Below, piece by piece: positions 12,690 to 22,439 of a stretch of DNA of 64,000 bases. Both the position numbers and the translations under genes were made by a program. Numbering within the stretch: the first letter of the stretch is position 1; every line of letters starts with the position of its first letter. The stretch spans positions 1 to 64,000 of the forward strand of contig KV919095.1 of NCBI GenBank assembly GCA_002049455.2, read 5' to 3'. This stretch comes from Porphyra umbilicalis (taxonomy: Eukaryota; Rhodophyta; Bangiophyceae; Bangiales; Bangiaceae). The notes beneath the pieces were generated by a model, which searched no databases, had not been told where the DNA came from, and was given only the letters and a program-made list of their open reading frames with translations.

Positions 12690-13105
12690 CCCCCCCCCCC
12701 CCCCCCCCACCCCCCCCCCCAAAGCGCAGCCCGACGCGCGCCGCCCCCCGGGGCACGAGGGCGAGGCGCACCCCCCCCCCCACGCCCGTCCACTCGGCGG
12801 TGCCCGAGACGACCCCCCCCGCCCCCCCCCAAGCCCGCCAGCACGCGCAGCAGCGCGCTCGCGCCGCCGCGGCCGTCGACCTCCACCACCGCCGCGAGGC
12901 GCCCGCCGACGGCGCGCCCCGTGACGCGGTAGAGGAGGCTCGTGCGGGCGGCGGCGGGGTCCTCCCCGGGGGAGGGGGGGGGGGGGTGGCCGCCCCGGCG
13001 GGCGACGCCGGCACCCGCGACGTGGGGATGGACACGCACACGGACGTGAAGGTGAGGGTCAGGGGGGTGGGGGGTGCGCCGCCCGGGGGGGGGGGACCCG
13101 CCCAT
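10714..13105 (-). CDS. ABCG-type half-transporter with degenerate ATPase motifs, frame broken at G/C runs
   Basis: ABCG (White/WBC) proteins are membrane exporters with an N-terminal ATPase and a C-terminal six-helix domain. Fragments in order on the minus strand: a Walker-A-like segment EVDGRGGASALLRVLAG (~12860-12910), a helical region ending RVVDWAVGAAGLGH, a signature-like MTAAEVAARVAIARAL, Walker B QPSVLLLD joined across an intron to EPTAGLSPFAAQAV, then ALYDDLLLLSGGRSVYAGP and PGWAPPDFFGAAL, which are diagnostic for ABCG. The membrane half (10714-11430) has about five hydrophobic segments and ends YPLPVEALPDWLAWARWGSLPRYA, also typical. The P-loop lysine, signature glycines and switch histidine are absent. 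Frame changes fall in C/G runs near 12975, 12820, 12700, 12550, 12100 and 11470, so assembly error or decay are both possible. The usual last helix is missing. The start is uncertain. Confidence 0.75.
12194..12466 (-). other. Spliceosomal intron (273 bp) in the ABCG gene
   Basis: On the minus strand the exon ends CTGCTCGAC and is followed by GTACGT; the intron ends CCTTGCAG before GAGCCGACGG. Splicing in phase 0 joins LLLD to EPTAGL and rebuilds the Walker B/D-loop of an ABCG protein exactly. The intron is a multiple of three and contains no in-frame stop, so an unspliced reading stays open. It is G-rich, with a GGGGT repeat near its 5' end. Confidence 0.88.
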
Positions 13106-15398
13106 AGTGGGGGTTGAACGTAATGTCGACGCCGGCGGCGGTGAGGACGGGGGGGGGGAGCGTCGCCGCGTCATCCTAGGGGTGGCAATGCGCACGAGGG
13201 GGGAGAAAAAAACAAAAAAGAAAACAGAGAAAGAAGGGATAGAAGAGGTGTCCACGAGCGCAGCGGTGGCGACGCGCGCGGGGGGGGACGGCGGCACAGA
13301 GCGCGGGTGGGCAGCGCGTGCAGCGGCACGAGCAGAGCCGAGTCAGACGGGAGCAGAGCCGAGTCAGACGGGAGCCAAACCGCACCGCGCCAACAGGCTC
13401 CATGGTCAGACAGTGATGGGCGTCAAGATTGAGACTGCAGTCACCCCTCGTCCGCGTCTGGGCCGACGCGGTGGTCTCGGCGGGCGGCGCGCACGGCGCG
13501 CCCGTGCAAGCGACGCGGCCGGGTGGTGGGCAACCGTGCACCGTACCTGCCGCCACCCAAAGAGCGAAGCCACCCGCGACGTGGTAAACCCGAACGCGTC
13601 CATGGCCAGGACCCCAACGGACCGGGATGGGAGACGCCGTCGACGGGAGAGCGAGCTGCCAACGGCGCTCTCGCCCCGCTTGTGAAGGCGACACAAAGGC
13701 CCCGTGGGTGCGCGCGAGTGGTGGGTGCGGGCAAGGGCAGCTCGACTCGGGGTCGCCGTGCTCGAATCCCAGGATTGCAGGAGCAGAGCACATCCGGCGG
13801 CCGATACGTGACGACCTTGGGAGCCTGGTGCGGACCGAAAACTCGGCCTCTTGATCCTCGTAGTTGCCCGCCGGTGGACGGGCAACACAGGCGTCGTAGT
13901 GCTCTCGGTGAGGGCGGCTCTTGGATTCCCACGCTGGCCCGGACCAGCGGCCAATACCAGAACATTTGGCCAAGAAAGAGAACAAAGGGTATCATCAGAG
14001 CGGCTCGACACAACGCCCCGGACCAGAAATAGACAGGTTTTGACATGGACGAGTACGCGGCCCTATCATCTTTTCTTGTGCAGTGACAATGAAGAGCAAA
14101 GATTCCCTCCGCGACGGATCTGGTCGTCGTGCGTTGCAGAGGGAGATGTGCTGGTGAACCGGTTGACATGGAGAGGCCCTGTCCTTCTTCTCGAGCTTCA
14201 CGGTGTCAAGCGGGACTGACCATCAACCGCAAAGCAAGAGGCATGTTCGTTCAGAGATAAACGGCAACCACCGCGCCTTGCCCAGATAGTCTCTCCACCA
14301 AGAGACGGACAAAAACGACTCAAATAACCATCGACTGTACACACCCCAGCGGGTGCCACCCGACACAGCACCCGCCCGCTCCCCTCCGCTCTTCCCTCCG
14401 TACGACACACCCGATGCCTCGTCACCGCCACCGTCCACACCGGCACGGGCCCAAAGTTCTGCCTGGGCGTGTAAGAGCACAGCCAACAATGTCGCATTCC
14501 GCAAATATTGCATCCACGTGTCTAACGTGGCGCAACGTGGCAGCTCTATGCAGAAAACGGCACACGCAGCGATGTAGCTATGCGGAACCTCCACATAGAG
14601 TAGGTATTGACTTAAAGAAAGGTACTAATTCCAGTCCCATACCCATTTCTGGGGTTCGGAGGCTGTCGGGAATCTGAGGCCCTGATCCGCATAGAGGCCC
14701 TCTATGCGGACGCAGAGCGTTGATTTCGAAGCGTCCCGAACCAATTAACAGCGAATCGTAGCGCTGTCCGTGCATGCCTGTGGCCTCGGACGACCGCGAC
14801 GGCCACCACGTGTGGTCCATCTGATCCCGATTGATCGCACAGCTGGATTTCAATCTGCACTCACCTGTGGACCCACTGCTGGCGGGACGCCGCAGGCGCT
14901 AGGATCGCCCAATACGTAACCACCGCAGACGAACAGGGCACCAGATTTTCGGGCCGTGCCGAGCATCTCAGGCGGCGGGTGATACGTGCCTCGCGCGCCT
15001 TCTCACTCGGCTGTTGACACCGCCTCGCTTCAGCTCGCCAGACGAAACGTGGAGGTCCTTCCGTCCAGGCGGATGAGCCGTGGACGGGACTGGATTTCTC
15101 CCCCAGTGCCGGCCCTGACGAGCCCTGATCCTGGCCCACCCCGGGCAGCGGGCCCGATTTGACAGTGTACACTGTCACACGGCCCCACGCGGAGGAGGCA
15201 CCTGCTGGCGCGGTGCCGTGATATTTTCGACGGCCCACACGACACCCGTGATTTCCCCGGCGTGGCACCCGCCGCCGCGCTGCCCACGCACATGCCCTGC
15301 CGTCGTCGTCACGGCGCCCACCACCACCCACCGGTGTGCCCTCCGTCCTCGTCCCTCTTTTTTGCGGGTCTGCTGCCCGGCTCGACGCGAAAGGCAGC
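13106..15398. other. Intergenic, no supported gene
   Basis: Between the ABCG gene and the transposase I see overlapping open frames without recognisable domains. An exact 21-bp direct duplication (unit AGCAGAGCCGAGTCAGACGG plus G) lies at 13331-13372. The stretch 15180-15398 is pyrimidine-rich and probably is the leader of the transposase gene. Confidence 0.45.
14687..14709. repeat. Perfect 10-bp palindrome
   Basis: CCGCATAGAG and CTCTATGCGG flank a three-base spacer. A related CTATGCGGA occurs at about 14579. It lies 690 bp upstream of the transposase start and could be part of the element's terminal or subterminal region, but no matching copy was found beyond 20.3 kb. Confidence 0.7.
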
Positions 15399-16880
15399 AT
15401 GCTTCTTGACGGCCAGTCTGACGAGGACCTGGACCTGGCCGTCGTGCTCGGGGCCGCGGCTGGCCTTTCCTTGCGACGAGCGCTGCGCGTCGTGCGCGGG
15501 CGGGTGGACAAGCGGCCCATTGGTGGCTCCCGGCGCGGCCGGCGACCAAACCGCAACCGCGGTTTCGATGAGGGGGCGCACGCGATTTTGCGTGACTATT
15601 TTGGAGTTGGCGGGAAGCCGCCGGTCTACAGTGAGCTCGATTTCGAGAAGCGCTTCCGCATGCCGCGCGCCGTCTTCCAGCGGCTCTACGCGGCCGTGTG
15701 TAACGAGCCTTGGTGGAAGCGTTCCGTCAACGCTACCGGGCGTTTGCAGTCCCACTCCATCCAGAAGCTGGTAGCGGCGTTGCGCGTCCTGAGCTATGGC
15801 GAGGCCTATGACCGTCCCGACGAGTACTGCCGCCTGTCACGCTCCACCATTTGCGAGGCTACCCGGCGCCTGACCGACCTCATCGTCGAGAAGTGGGAGC
15901 CGACTTACCTACGCCGCCCTACCGAGGACGAGCTGAAGCACATCCTGGCCCGGAACGCGGCCCGTGGCATGCCGGGCTGCATTGGCGCCATCGACTGCAC
16001 GCATTGGCAGTGGATCAAGTGCCCCAAGGCCCTTGCCGGGCAGTACCACGACCGCAAAGGTAAGCGCTCGGTGGTTATTGAGAGCGTGTGTGATGAGGAC
16101 ACGTACATTTGGCACTTTTTTATTGGGGCGCCAGGGAGCTACAACGACAAGAACGTGCTGGCGTCGTCCCCCCTCATGCTGGACGTGAACGCCGGTTTGT
16201 GGCCGCCGCGGAACCTGTCCTACACACTAAACGGCCGGACCCGTCGCTTACTTTACTACACGGCCGATCAAGGATACCCCCGCTACCCGATTTTTGCCAT
16301 GCCTCACCCCGCCCCCGACACCCGCAAGCTGCTCGTGTACAACCGACTACAAGAAGCCGTCCGCAAGGACGCCGAGCGTCTCTACGCGGTGATGCCGTCA
16401 CGGTTCAACATTGTGCTGCGTCCGGCACGCTTTACGACGGTGGAGCGCATGATCAACACCGGCAAGACAGTGGCCATTCTGCACAACATGGCCATAGAGT
16501 GCACACGCGCCGGCTTCTTGGCGCACCGAAGAATGCAAGCGGCGCCTGGGGGACCTACGGATGAGATGGATCGACAAGCAGACGGCAATGCCTCTGGACG
16601 GGACGGCGCGCGCGACGAGGACGCAGGTGGCCACGGCTTCTTTGTCAATGACGGGCCGCGCGGCCCTGGCGTCTGGGGCCCCCCAGTGCCCGCTGATGAT
16701 CAGGGCCGCGACCCCAGCGACCACGACGGGCCCGAGCTTATTGCTGGCTCTTTGCGGTACACCGATGGCGCCGAGTGCGAGGCCAAGGACAAGGACGCCC
16801 ACTTTGACCTGATGCGCGACCTGTCTGAGCACGTGTGGAAGGACAGAGGCCGTTTTCTGTCGCCCTACGTCTGTGGGTAG
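15399..16880 (+). CDS. PIF/Harbinger (Pong-like) DDE transposase
   Basis: This 493-residue protein has the core of plant-type PIF/Harbinger transposases, which cut and paste elements with TAA/TTA target duplications. Visible motifs: an N-terminal helix-rich region with FRMPRAVFQRLY, then GCIGAIDCTHWQW (D199), SVVIESVCDEDTYIWHFFIGAPGSYND (D250), LLYYTADQGYPRYPIF (D290) and RKDAERLYAVMPSRFNIV (E326). D199, E326 and one or both of D250/D290 are the candidate catalytic acids; none is missing. The acidic C-terminal ~110 residues are low complexity. I chose the ATG at 15399 because the frame upstream offers only GTG. The gene is intact and faces convergently the Myb-like partner at 17.4-19.4 kb, the usual two-gene Harbinger arrangement. 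Length fits the family. Confidence 0.93.
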   Translation: MLLDGQSDEDLDLAVVLGAAAGLSLRRALRVVRGRVDKRPIGGSRRGRRPNRNRGFDEGAHAILRDYFGVGGKPPVYSELDFEKRFRMPRAVFQRLYAAVCNEPWWKRSVNATGRLQSHSIQKLVAALRVLSYGEAYDRPDEYCRLSRSTICEATRRLTDLIVEKWEPTYLRRPTEDELKHILARNAARGMPGCIGAIDCTHWQWIKCPKALAGQYHDRKGKRSVVIESVCDEDTYIWHFFIGAPGSYNDKNVLASSPLMLDVNAGLWPPRNLSYTLNGRTRRLLYYTADQGYPRYPIFAMPHPAPDTRKLLVYNRLQEAVRKDAERLYAVMPSRFNIVLRPARFTTVERMINTGKTVAILHNMAIECTRAGFLAHRRMQAAPGGPTDEMDRQADGNASGRDGARDEDAGGHGFFVNDGPRGPGVWGPPVPADDQGRDPSDHDGPELIAGSLRYTDGAECEAKDKDAHFDLMRDLSEHVWKDRGRFLSPYVCG

Positions 16881-17431
16881 CTTGCGTTCCGTCTACTAGC
16901 CGGCTTGCGCGTGTCGTTCTCTTTTCCAAAAGGTTTTTTTTCCCCGCTCGGCAGGGTTTTTTTTTCCTCGACAACTTCGCCACCGGAGCCCAAGCCCAAG
17001 TGAGCCGACCGACGCCGGTATGAGGTCTGTGCGCGGTTTGGTGACAACAAAGGCGCTGAAAGACACTGATAAAGGCTGTCCGCTGCCCCTGCTCAGCGGC
17101 TGTGTTGGGACTACTGGGGCCGTCCATTAAAGGGGTGCATTAAAGGGCCTGCATTTTCTCGATTGAAGAGATTCGCCAAGGCCTTTTTCCGGCCTTAGAC
17201 GATTCTTCAAACCGTTGGGAGGACTCTATGCAGAGCGGCGTGACTCACAAGGCACAGGCTGATACACAGCGTTGTGGCAAAGGCTGATGGCAACCAGCAT
17301 CACTTTGCAAGAAAAGGAATGCAAAAGAACATGTGCACACACACATACAGAAAAAAAGCAAAAAGCAGAGCAACTGGCTACTCGGGCATGCTCATCGGTC
17401 GCGGCCGCGTAAAAGACGGCCGTCCGTACAT
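16881..17431. other. Spacer between convergent transposon genes
   Basis: This stretch separates the 3' ends of the transposase and Myb-like genes. It contains T8 and T9 tracts at about 16936-16970, repeated ATTAAAGGG, and the hairpin listed separately. It probably supplies the 3' ends of both transcripts. No gene seen. Confidence 0.5.
17163..17210. repeat. Imperfect hairpin between convergent genes
   Basis: The left arm starts TTGAAGAGATTC and ends CAAGGCC; the right arm starts GGCCTTAGAC and ends GATTCTTCAA, with a TTTTTCC loop. It lies between the two convergent gene ends and could act in 3'-end formation, though that is only positional inference. Confidence 0.65.
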
Positions 17432-19351
17432 CTATCCCTCAGCGTCGGTGGCGTGTGACTCAGGGGCGATGGTGCCGGCCGGGGTACGGCAGCGGCGAGT
17501 CGGCAAAGGTGGCCGTTTGCCACGCGCCGTGGCACGGCCGCGTCGCGAGCGGCCGTCCTGCTCCAAGTCATAGTCGTGGTCTGTGGCAGTGTTGTCGGCC
17601 ATGAACTCCTCGCTGTCGACACGATGCGCAGCTGCCGCCATCATCTCCGCGGCCTCCTCAGCGGCCGCCTCAACAGGTGTGGACGGTGTCACCTGAGAAG
17701 CCATGGGCGTAGAGCGCCGCTCACGTGCTGCGCGTCCGTCGCTGCCTGTGGTGAGCCCCTGGTCCGAGTTCTCGTCTTCGTCAGTCGTCGATGACGCGTT
17801 GGTGGCGCCGCGTCGCGACCGGGTTGGCAGAGGAGGCGGCGTCGACGAGGATGAAGAGGATACAACAGCACGAGCAGTGCGCACACGCTCACAGCGGCCA
17901 CCACGGCCGCGTCCACGACCACGGCCGTGTCCTCGGCCGCCTCGAGCGCCGCGGGCACCACCAAAGCCGCGGGCACCCGCTCTCGCGGCTGCTCGCTCAG
18001 CTTCCTCCTCAACCTCGTCCGTGTTGTAGTCGAGCTCGTCACGTGGCCGGCGGCGACGCCCGCGCGCTCCTTGGGCTTGGCCACGCGGCGCGCTCGGCAA
18101 GGCCACCAACAGGTCACCATCGTCCATCTCACGACCTTTCTGCGCGTCCTTATCCTTGTCCTCCGACTCCTGCAAGCGACGTCGCACCTCGTTGGCCCAC
18201 CACTTGCGTCATTCGCGTGAGTTGGATGCCTCAGGCGTTGACCAAAAGGCCAACGCCGTGCGTTGCGCAGCGGACGCGGCCAGCGACTCAAGGGCGGCCG
18301 TGTTGGCGGCCGCCTCCCGAATAAGATGCGCTTCCGCCCGAGACGTGGCCTTAGCGGCCTTGTTGCCCATAGGACGCTCTTGAAACAGGCGCTGACCGCG
18401 CGTGAACGTGGAGGACAGAGGGGCGTTGCCGTTGCCATCATCGTCGTCTGAGTCCCCCATAGCGCCAGTAGAAAACGGGTTTTCGCTCCCAGTCGTGCGC
18501 CGCCCGCGGGGCGACGCCGCCGTCGAGGGCGCCGCGCTCGCCAAAGCCATTAGCGTGGCACCACCGCTAAACTTGTCGGTGTCCTTGAGGATGCGCCAGT
18601 TGCTGAGAGGAGGGCACTTGAGCTTGGCCGCGACCGCCGCGTTGAGGCCATCGTAGGGGTTCAGGCCGTTGTACTTAGCCTTGGCCGCGTTGATGAGCTG
18701 CTCAGCTGTCGGGTTGCCCGTCATCTTGAGGTTGACCACCGCCAGATAGCATTCTTTAAAGCGATTAATAGCCGGGAACATGTTGTATCGGAGCTCCTTC
18801 ATGATGGCCGCCGTCGAGCGGGCACGCCGCCGCTCCACTTGGTTCATGTCAGCGGGCAGGCGTCGGCGGAAGCGGTCGGCCACGTCCTCGTCAAAGCGCT
18901 CCAGGCTCTGGTCCACCCCCACCTCAGCGTTAAGCGTTGCTTCCTTGTAGACGGAGGCAAGCACGTTGCGCTCCGCTTCAACCCAGGACACGCCGCGCGT
19001 GCCGCGGCCGCCGGCAGTTGAAAAGATGCTGGCCCGTCGGCTGCGCTCCTCGATGAGGCCGCGCGACGCGGCGGCCTCGGCGCGGAGTTGTAGGACCTCC
19101 GCGCGCAACTGGTCCTCCTCCGTCTGCAGGGGCTGCTGCTCCAAGTGCCTGTCCAGTCCCCCGGAAAGCATGCTTCCGTCGGCCCCAACCGGCGCAGCAC
19201 GTCGCCCAACTACTAGGGAATCACCCTGCCCCGTCGGCAAGTTGAGCGCCGTGCCGGGGACGTCGTCGTGGTTTGCTGGTTCGGTGTTGACAGAGCCGTC
19301 TTTGGTAGCAAAAGTGGCCATGTCTTGGCCATCTGCGTTGAAGCTGGCCAT
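17432..19351 (-). pseudogene. Harbinger Myb/trihelix-like partner protein with one in-frame TGA
   Basis: Harbinger elements encode a second, Myb/SANT-like protein that binds DNA and brings the transposase to the nucleus. The segment GVSWVEAERNVLASVYKEAT, followed by FKECYLAVVNLKMTG, QLINAAKAKYNGLNPYDG and LKCPPLSNWRILKDTDKF, has the order of that family (trihelix plus NAM-associated tail). The first ATG is at 19351; the frame is open a further 19 codons to a GTG at 19408. A TGA at 18209-18211 interrupts it after residue 380; the same frame continues RKWWANEVRRRLQESEDK to 17432, with a glycine/arginine-rich (GRGRGRGRG) and acidic tail. The continuation argues for a single nonsense change in a ~640-residue protein rather than two genes. 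It is convergent with the transposase. Confidence 0.8.
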
Positions 19352-19446
19352 GTCTTGGCCAAAAGGTCTTGGGCGCTTGTTGAGCACCGACACGGCCAAG
19401 GTAGCCACAATGCCGACGGCCTTGATGGGCCGGTGCTCCGGGGCGG

Positions 19447-20310
19447 CTAGAACCGTTTAGGCAACGGCAGTCGGCCCAACGCCTTGGGTGCCCACCAGAC
19501 CGGCGCCGCGGGGAGGTTGGTGTTCACCCAGTACTCCTCGCGCTTGCCCTCAGCGTCCGGCAAAGCTAGGCGGCGCTCCCACCGCGGAGGCCTTGTGAGC
19601 GCCTCCTCCCGCTCGGCCTCGCGCCGCTGGGCCAGCACCCGCTGGTGTTCCTCCCACGTCACGGTGACCTCGACACCGTGCTCGTCGGGGGGGAGCTTGA
19701 TGAGGCGCGGCGACGCCCACGGGCAGGGGCACCGCGGCGGGCACGTTGGGTGCTCGTCCCCGACAGTGACGGCGCACCTACACACGTAGCACATACGACG
19801 ATGCGCCCGCCGCTCAGCAGTCCGACTCCAAAACGCGCAGTCACCTTGTGGGATCCACTCCCAGCCCCAGCCCGGCTGTGCGGGGGGCCGGACCGCCCAA
19901 GGGCACGGACAATCACGAGGGCACATAGCGATGTTACTGCTCACCTTCTGCGACCGCTTACACTGCGTGCAGATGCTGCGACGGCCACGCTGCAACTCGG
20001 CCTTGGAGATAGTAGGGGCCCTCGGGCCATACCTCGGGCGAGGTGTGTACGCGGGAGCGTCGCCGCGAGCTCGAGTGCGCGACGTCCGCGGCAGAGCCGC
20101 AGTGTCATCAGCTTCGGGCATGACCGCCGCCGAGGCAGGTCCCGCACCACCTCCGGCAGGCCCTGAGTGGGCAGCGGTGTCCGCACGTCGTGGGCTGTCA
20201 GGCCTCTCAGCAGCAGCGCTCGACGGAATCGGCGGGGGCGGCGTCGCCACGCGCACGCGTGGTGGCGTCGGAGGGGGCGTCGTACGGAACGGCGGGGCGC
20301 CGCTAGCCAT
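19447..20310 (-). CDS. Unrecognised protein with two CxxC-x12-CxxxCPCPW zinc-like motifs
   Basis: The ATG at 20310 opens a 287-residue frame with a proline-rich N-terminus (FRTTPPPTPPRVRVATPP). The middle holds two copies of one motif, C-x2-C-x12-C-x3-C-P-C-P-W: one begins CTQCKRSQK, the other CYVCRCAVT, each closing with CPCPW. They are about 40 residues apart and probably bind a metal ion each. The C-terminal part is charged (EEHQRVLAQRREAEREEAL) and ends LPLPKRF. The stop lies 95 nt before the Myb-like ATG on the same strand, close enough to suggest a shared transcript, a missed intron joining the two, or an extra gene of the Harbinger element. I do not recognise the family; function unknown. 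Confidence 0.6.
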   Translation of the reverse strand: MASGAPPFRTTPPPTPPRVRVATPPPPIPSSAAAERPDSPRRADTAAHSGPAGGGAGPASAAVMPEADDTAALPRTSRTRARGDAPAYTPRPRYGPRAPTISKAELQRGRRSICTQCKRSQKVSSNIAMCPRDCPCPWAVRPPAQPGWGWEWIPQGDCAFWSRTAERRAHRRMCYVCRCAVTVGDEHPTCPPRCPCPWASPRLIKLPPDEHGVEVTVTWEEHQRVLAQRREAEREEALTRPPRWERRLALPDAEGKREEYWVNTNLPAAPVWWAPKALGRLPLPKRF

Positions 20311-22439
20311 GGCGCGCACCTCGGCTCGAGTTCGGAACGAGCCGGATGGTAGCGCTGGCTCTGCGGCTCCCCAAAACCACAGCCACACGCGCAGCGCGCT
20401 GGCAGCCGGTCGCAGCGTAGAGGTTGCAGGCCGCGAGGGAGAGCGCAAGTCGTAGAAGTGGCCGCTGTCAAAGAAAAACGGCCGCTGCGCGCGCGCGGCC
20501 GTAGTAGAAATGCTGCCCCACGGCTGGGCCCAAGCGGCGGCACGGGAGCACGGTCGTGGGCGTGGTGGCGTCCGCGCAGCAGTGTGGCGGCCAAGCGGCG
20601 GCACGGGAGCAAGGTGGTGGGCGCGGTGGTGTCGGCGCCGCGCCGCAGTGTGGTAGCGGTGACGGTGTGCGGCGGCGTGACGGTGGGCGTAACGCAGGTT
20701 GACGAAGACGGCCCTGGACCGGTTAGTGCAGGGGGCCGTCCGAAAGGGGCCTCTAGAAGGCCTCTGCCTGCTTGCTGCTGAGGCTCCGAGATGCGGATGT
20801 GTCACACAGGGCAGAGGTGGCACGTTCCTCCAAAACGAGGCTGGGCACAGGGCCTGTGCCCCCACGCCCACAGGCCTTGTGTCCACAGGCCCCAGTCAGG
20901 CAAGCAGTCAGGTCCACGCAGTGTCTGCTTGCATGAGCGAGCATCGAGACCAATTCGCGAGGCCCACACCAGCACCAGTCGATCTTGGCGTGCCTGGCGA
21001 GGCGCCATCACTCGTGGCGAGGCCACAGCGCCTGATGTCCATCCGCCTGGGTTCTGAGCGGACGGTTGGGAGACAGGGGACTGCCCCAATGTTGGTGAAT
21101 CGGGCCCCATCAAGAGAAACTAGTGACGCGTCACGGGTATCGCTTGTCACTGGGCCCTGCGCGGAGCGATCGGTGGCAGTCAATAGCGCATATGTGTCGT
21201 GTCGGCCATGTCAGCTTGGCCACAACGCTCATTTTCCAGCCAAGGGGGCCACACAATGTGATCGCACCACATGACCAGTGACCAATAACGGTGAATCGTC
21301 TGACTCCTCGAGGGACACTGCGCGCTGGAACCGGCTCGCAGGGCCACCCCACCGTAGTGTGGTCATCCATCGGACAGCATGCGAAGGCGTGTGGTGCGGA
21401 ACGTCCCTACGCATAGGTTGTCCGTCGGCGGGCCACGGCGCAGGGGCCAGCACGTGGCGGTCATTCTAGACCGTCCAATCAAAATTGGGGCGGCCTTGAT
21501 CCAACTCACTGGCCCTCCTCGTGTCACGCGGGACTCACTCACGGTGTTGCACCGCAATCTCATATCTCGGGCCTGATCGGACCGCCCGACGAGGCAAGCG
21601 GCCGGGCCCAGGCGTTTGTGAGTTGTGTTGACGGTTTCTACACACTGGGGCCAGAGCGTGGCGGCCAGTCGCCAGAGCGTGGCGGCCAGTCTCTCTGGTC
21701 CAATCAAAAGCGGTTCCATCTTTTTGATCCGCGCGGAACTGGCTCACGTGATCTCACCACGATCGCATCTTTCACATGTGGAACCTCATTTTCTGCGGCC
21801 GTGGAGGGCGGTGCTTGCACAGAACTGGGGGCTACTCGTTGACAGAGGCTTGGTTACAGTAATCATGCTCAAATATTGGCGATGCCTGTAGCCTGCAACG
21901 GATCAGTGTGAGAGGCGCCCTCTGTAATCGCACTCACTGCATGATGTGGAAACTGACAGAGTGCCGTGTGGACTGCGTCTCCGTACGCAGGCGGTCAGCG
22001 CACAGCCATGGCACCGACCGACACGACCGCCACGCGGCCGTCACGCGTACGGGGGAGGCCAAACGCGTACGGGGGAGGAGGGGGGGGAGGGTGGGAGGGG
22101 GGGGTGCGCCCGTAGCTTCCAGTCGTACGCTTCGACGCTTGGACGCGCTGAAAAGGCCATCTCCGTACGAAAAGGGAAGAACGCTCACGTCCTTTTCATA
22201 TACTCTGCACAGGGACAGGCGCGCTGTGACACTGTCATGAAGATAGTCGCACCAAACCCAACGCGCAGAGAACAGTAACACGAAGCGTGACGGAAAAGCA
22301 GCAAGAGGTTTATGGAGAGGCATCAAGACAGATGATGGTACAGAGGCCGCGCCCCATGTACGCAATCCAGTATGTATAGAGCAAGAAACAGAAAATGCGG
22401 AAACCAAGCACGCCCGACGTACGCCCGACGTACGCAATG
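20311..22439. other. Intergenic with short tandem duplications
   Basis: No supported gene. Short repeats are visible: a ~61-bp duplication starting CAAGCGGCGGCACGGGAGCA at 20531 and 20592; a 20-bp duplication CCAGAGCGTGGCGGCCAGTC near 21651-21690; CGTACGGGGGAGG twice near 22047-22080; and CGCCCGACGTA twice near 22410-22435. The open frame extending upstream of 20310 on minus has no ATG and lies over the 61-bp repeat, so I do not count it as coding. Confidence 0.5.

Noticed and set aside
13745-13790. Possible tRNA-like B box (GTGCTCGAATCCC)
   Set aside because: No TTC in the loop position, no matching acceptor stem or anticodon arm upstream.
14660-20790. Possible terminal inverted repeats of the Harbinger gene set
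   Set aside because: Sequences near 14680 and 20790 share only ATCCGCAT-sized matches; no TAA/TTA-flanked TIR pair could be supported.
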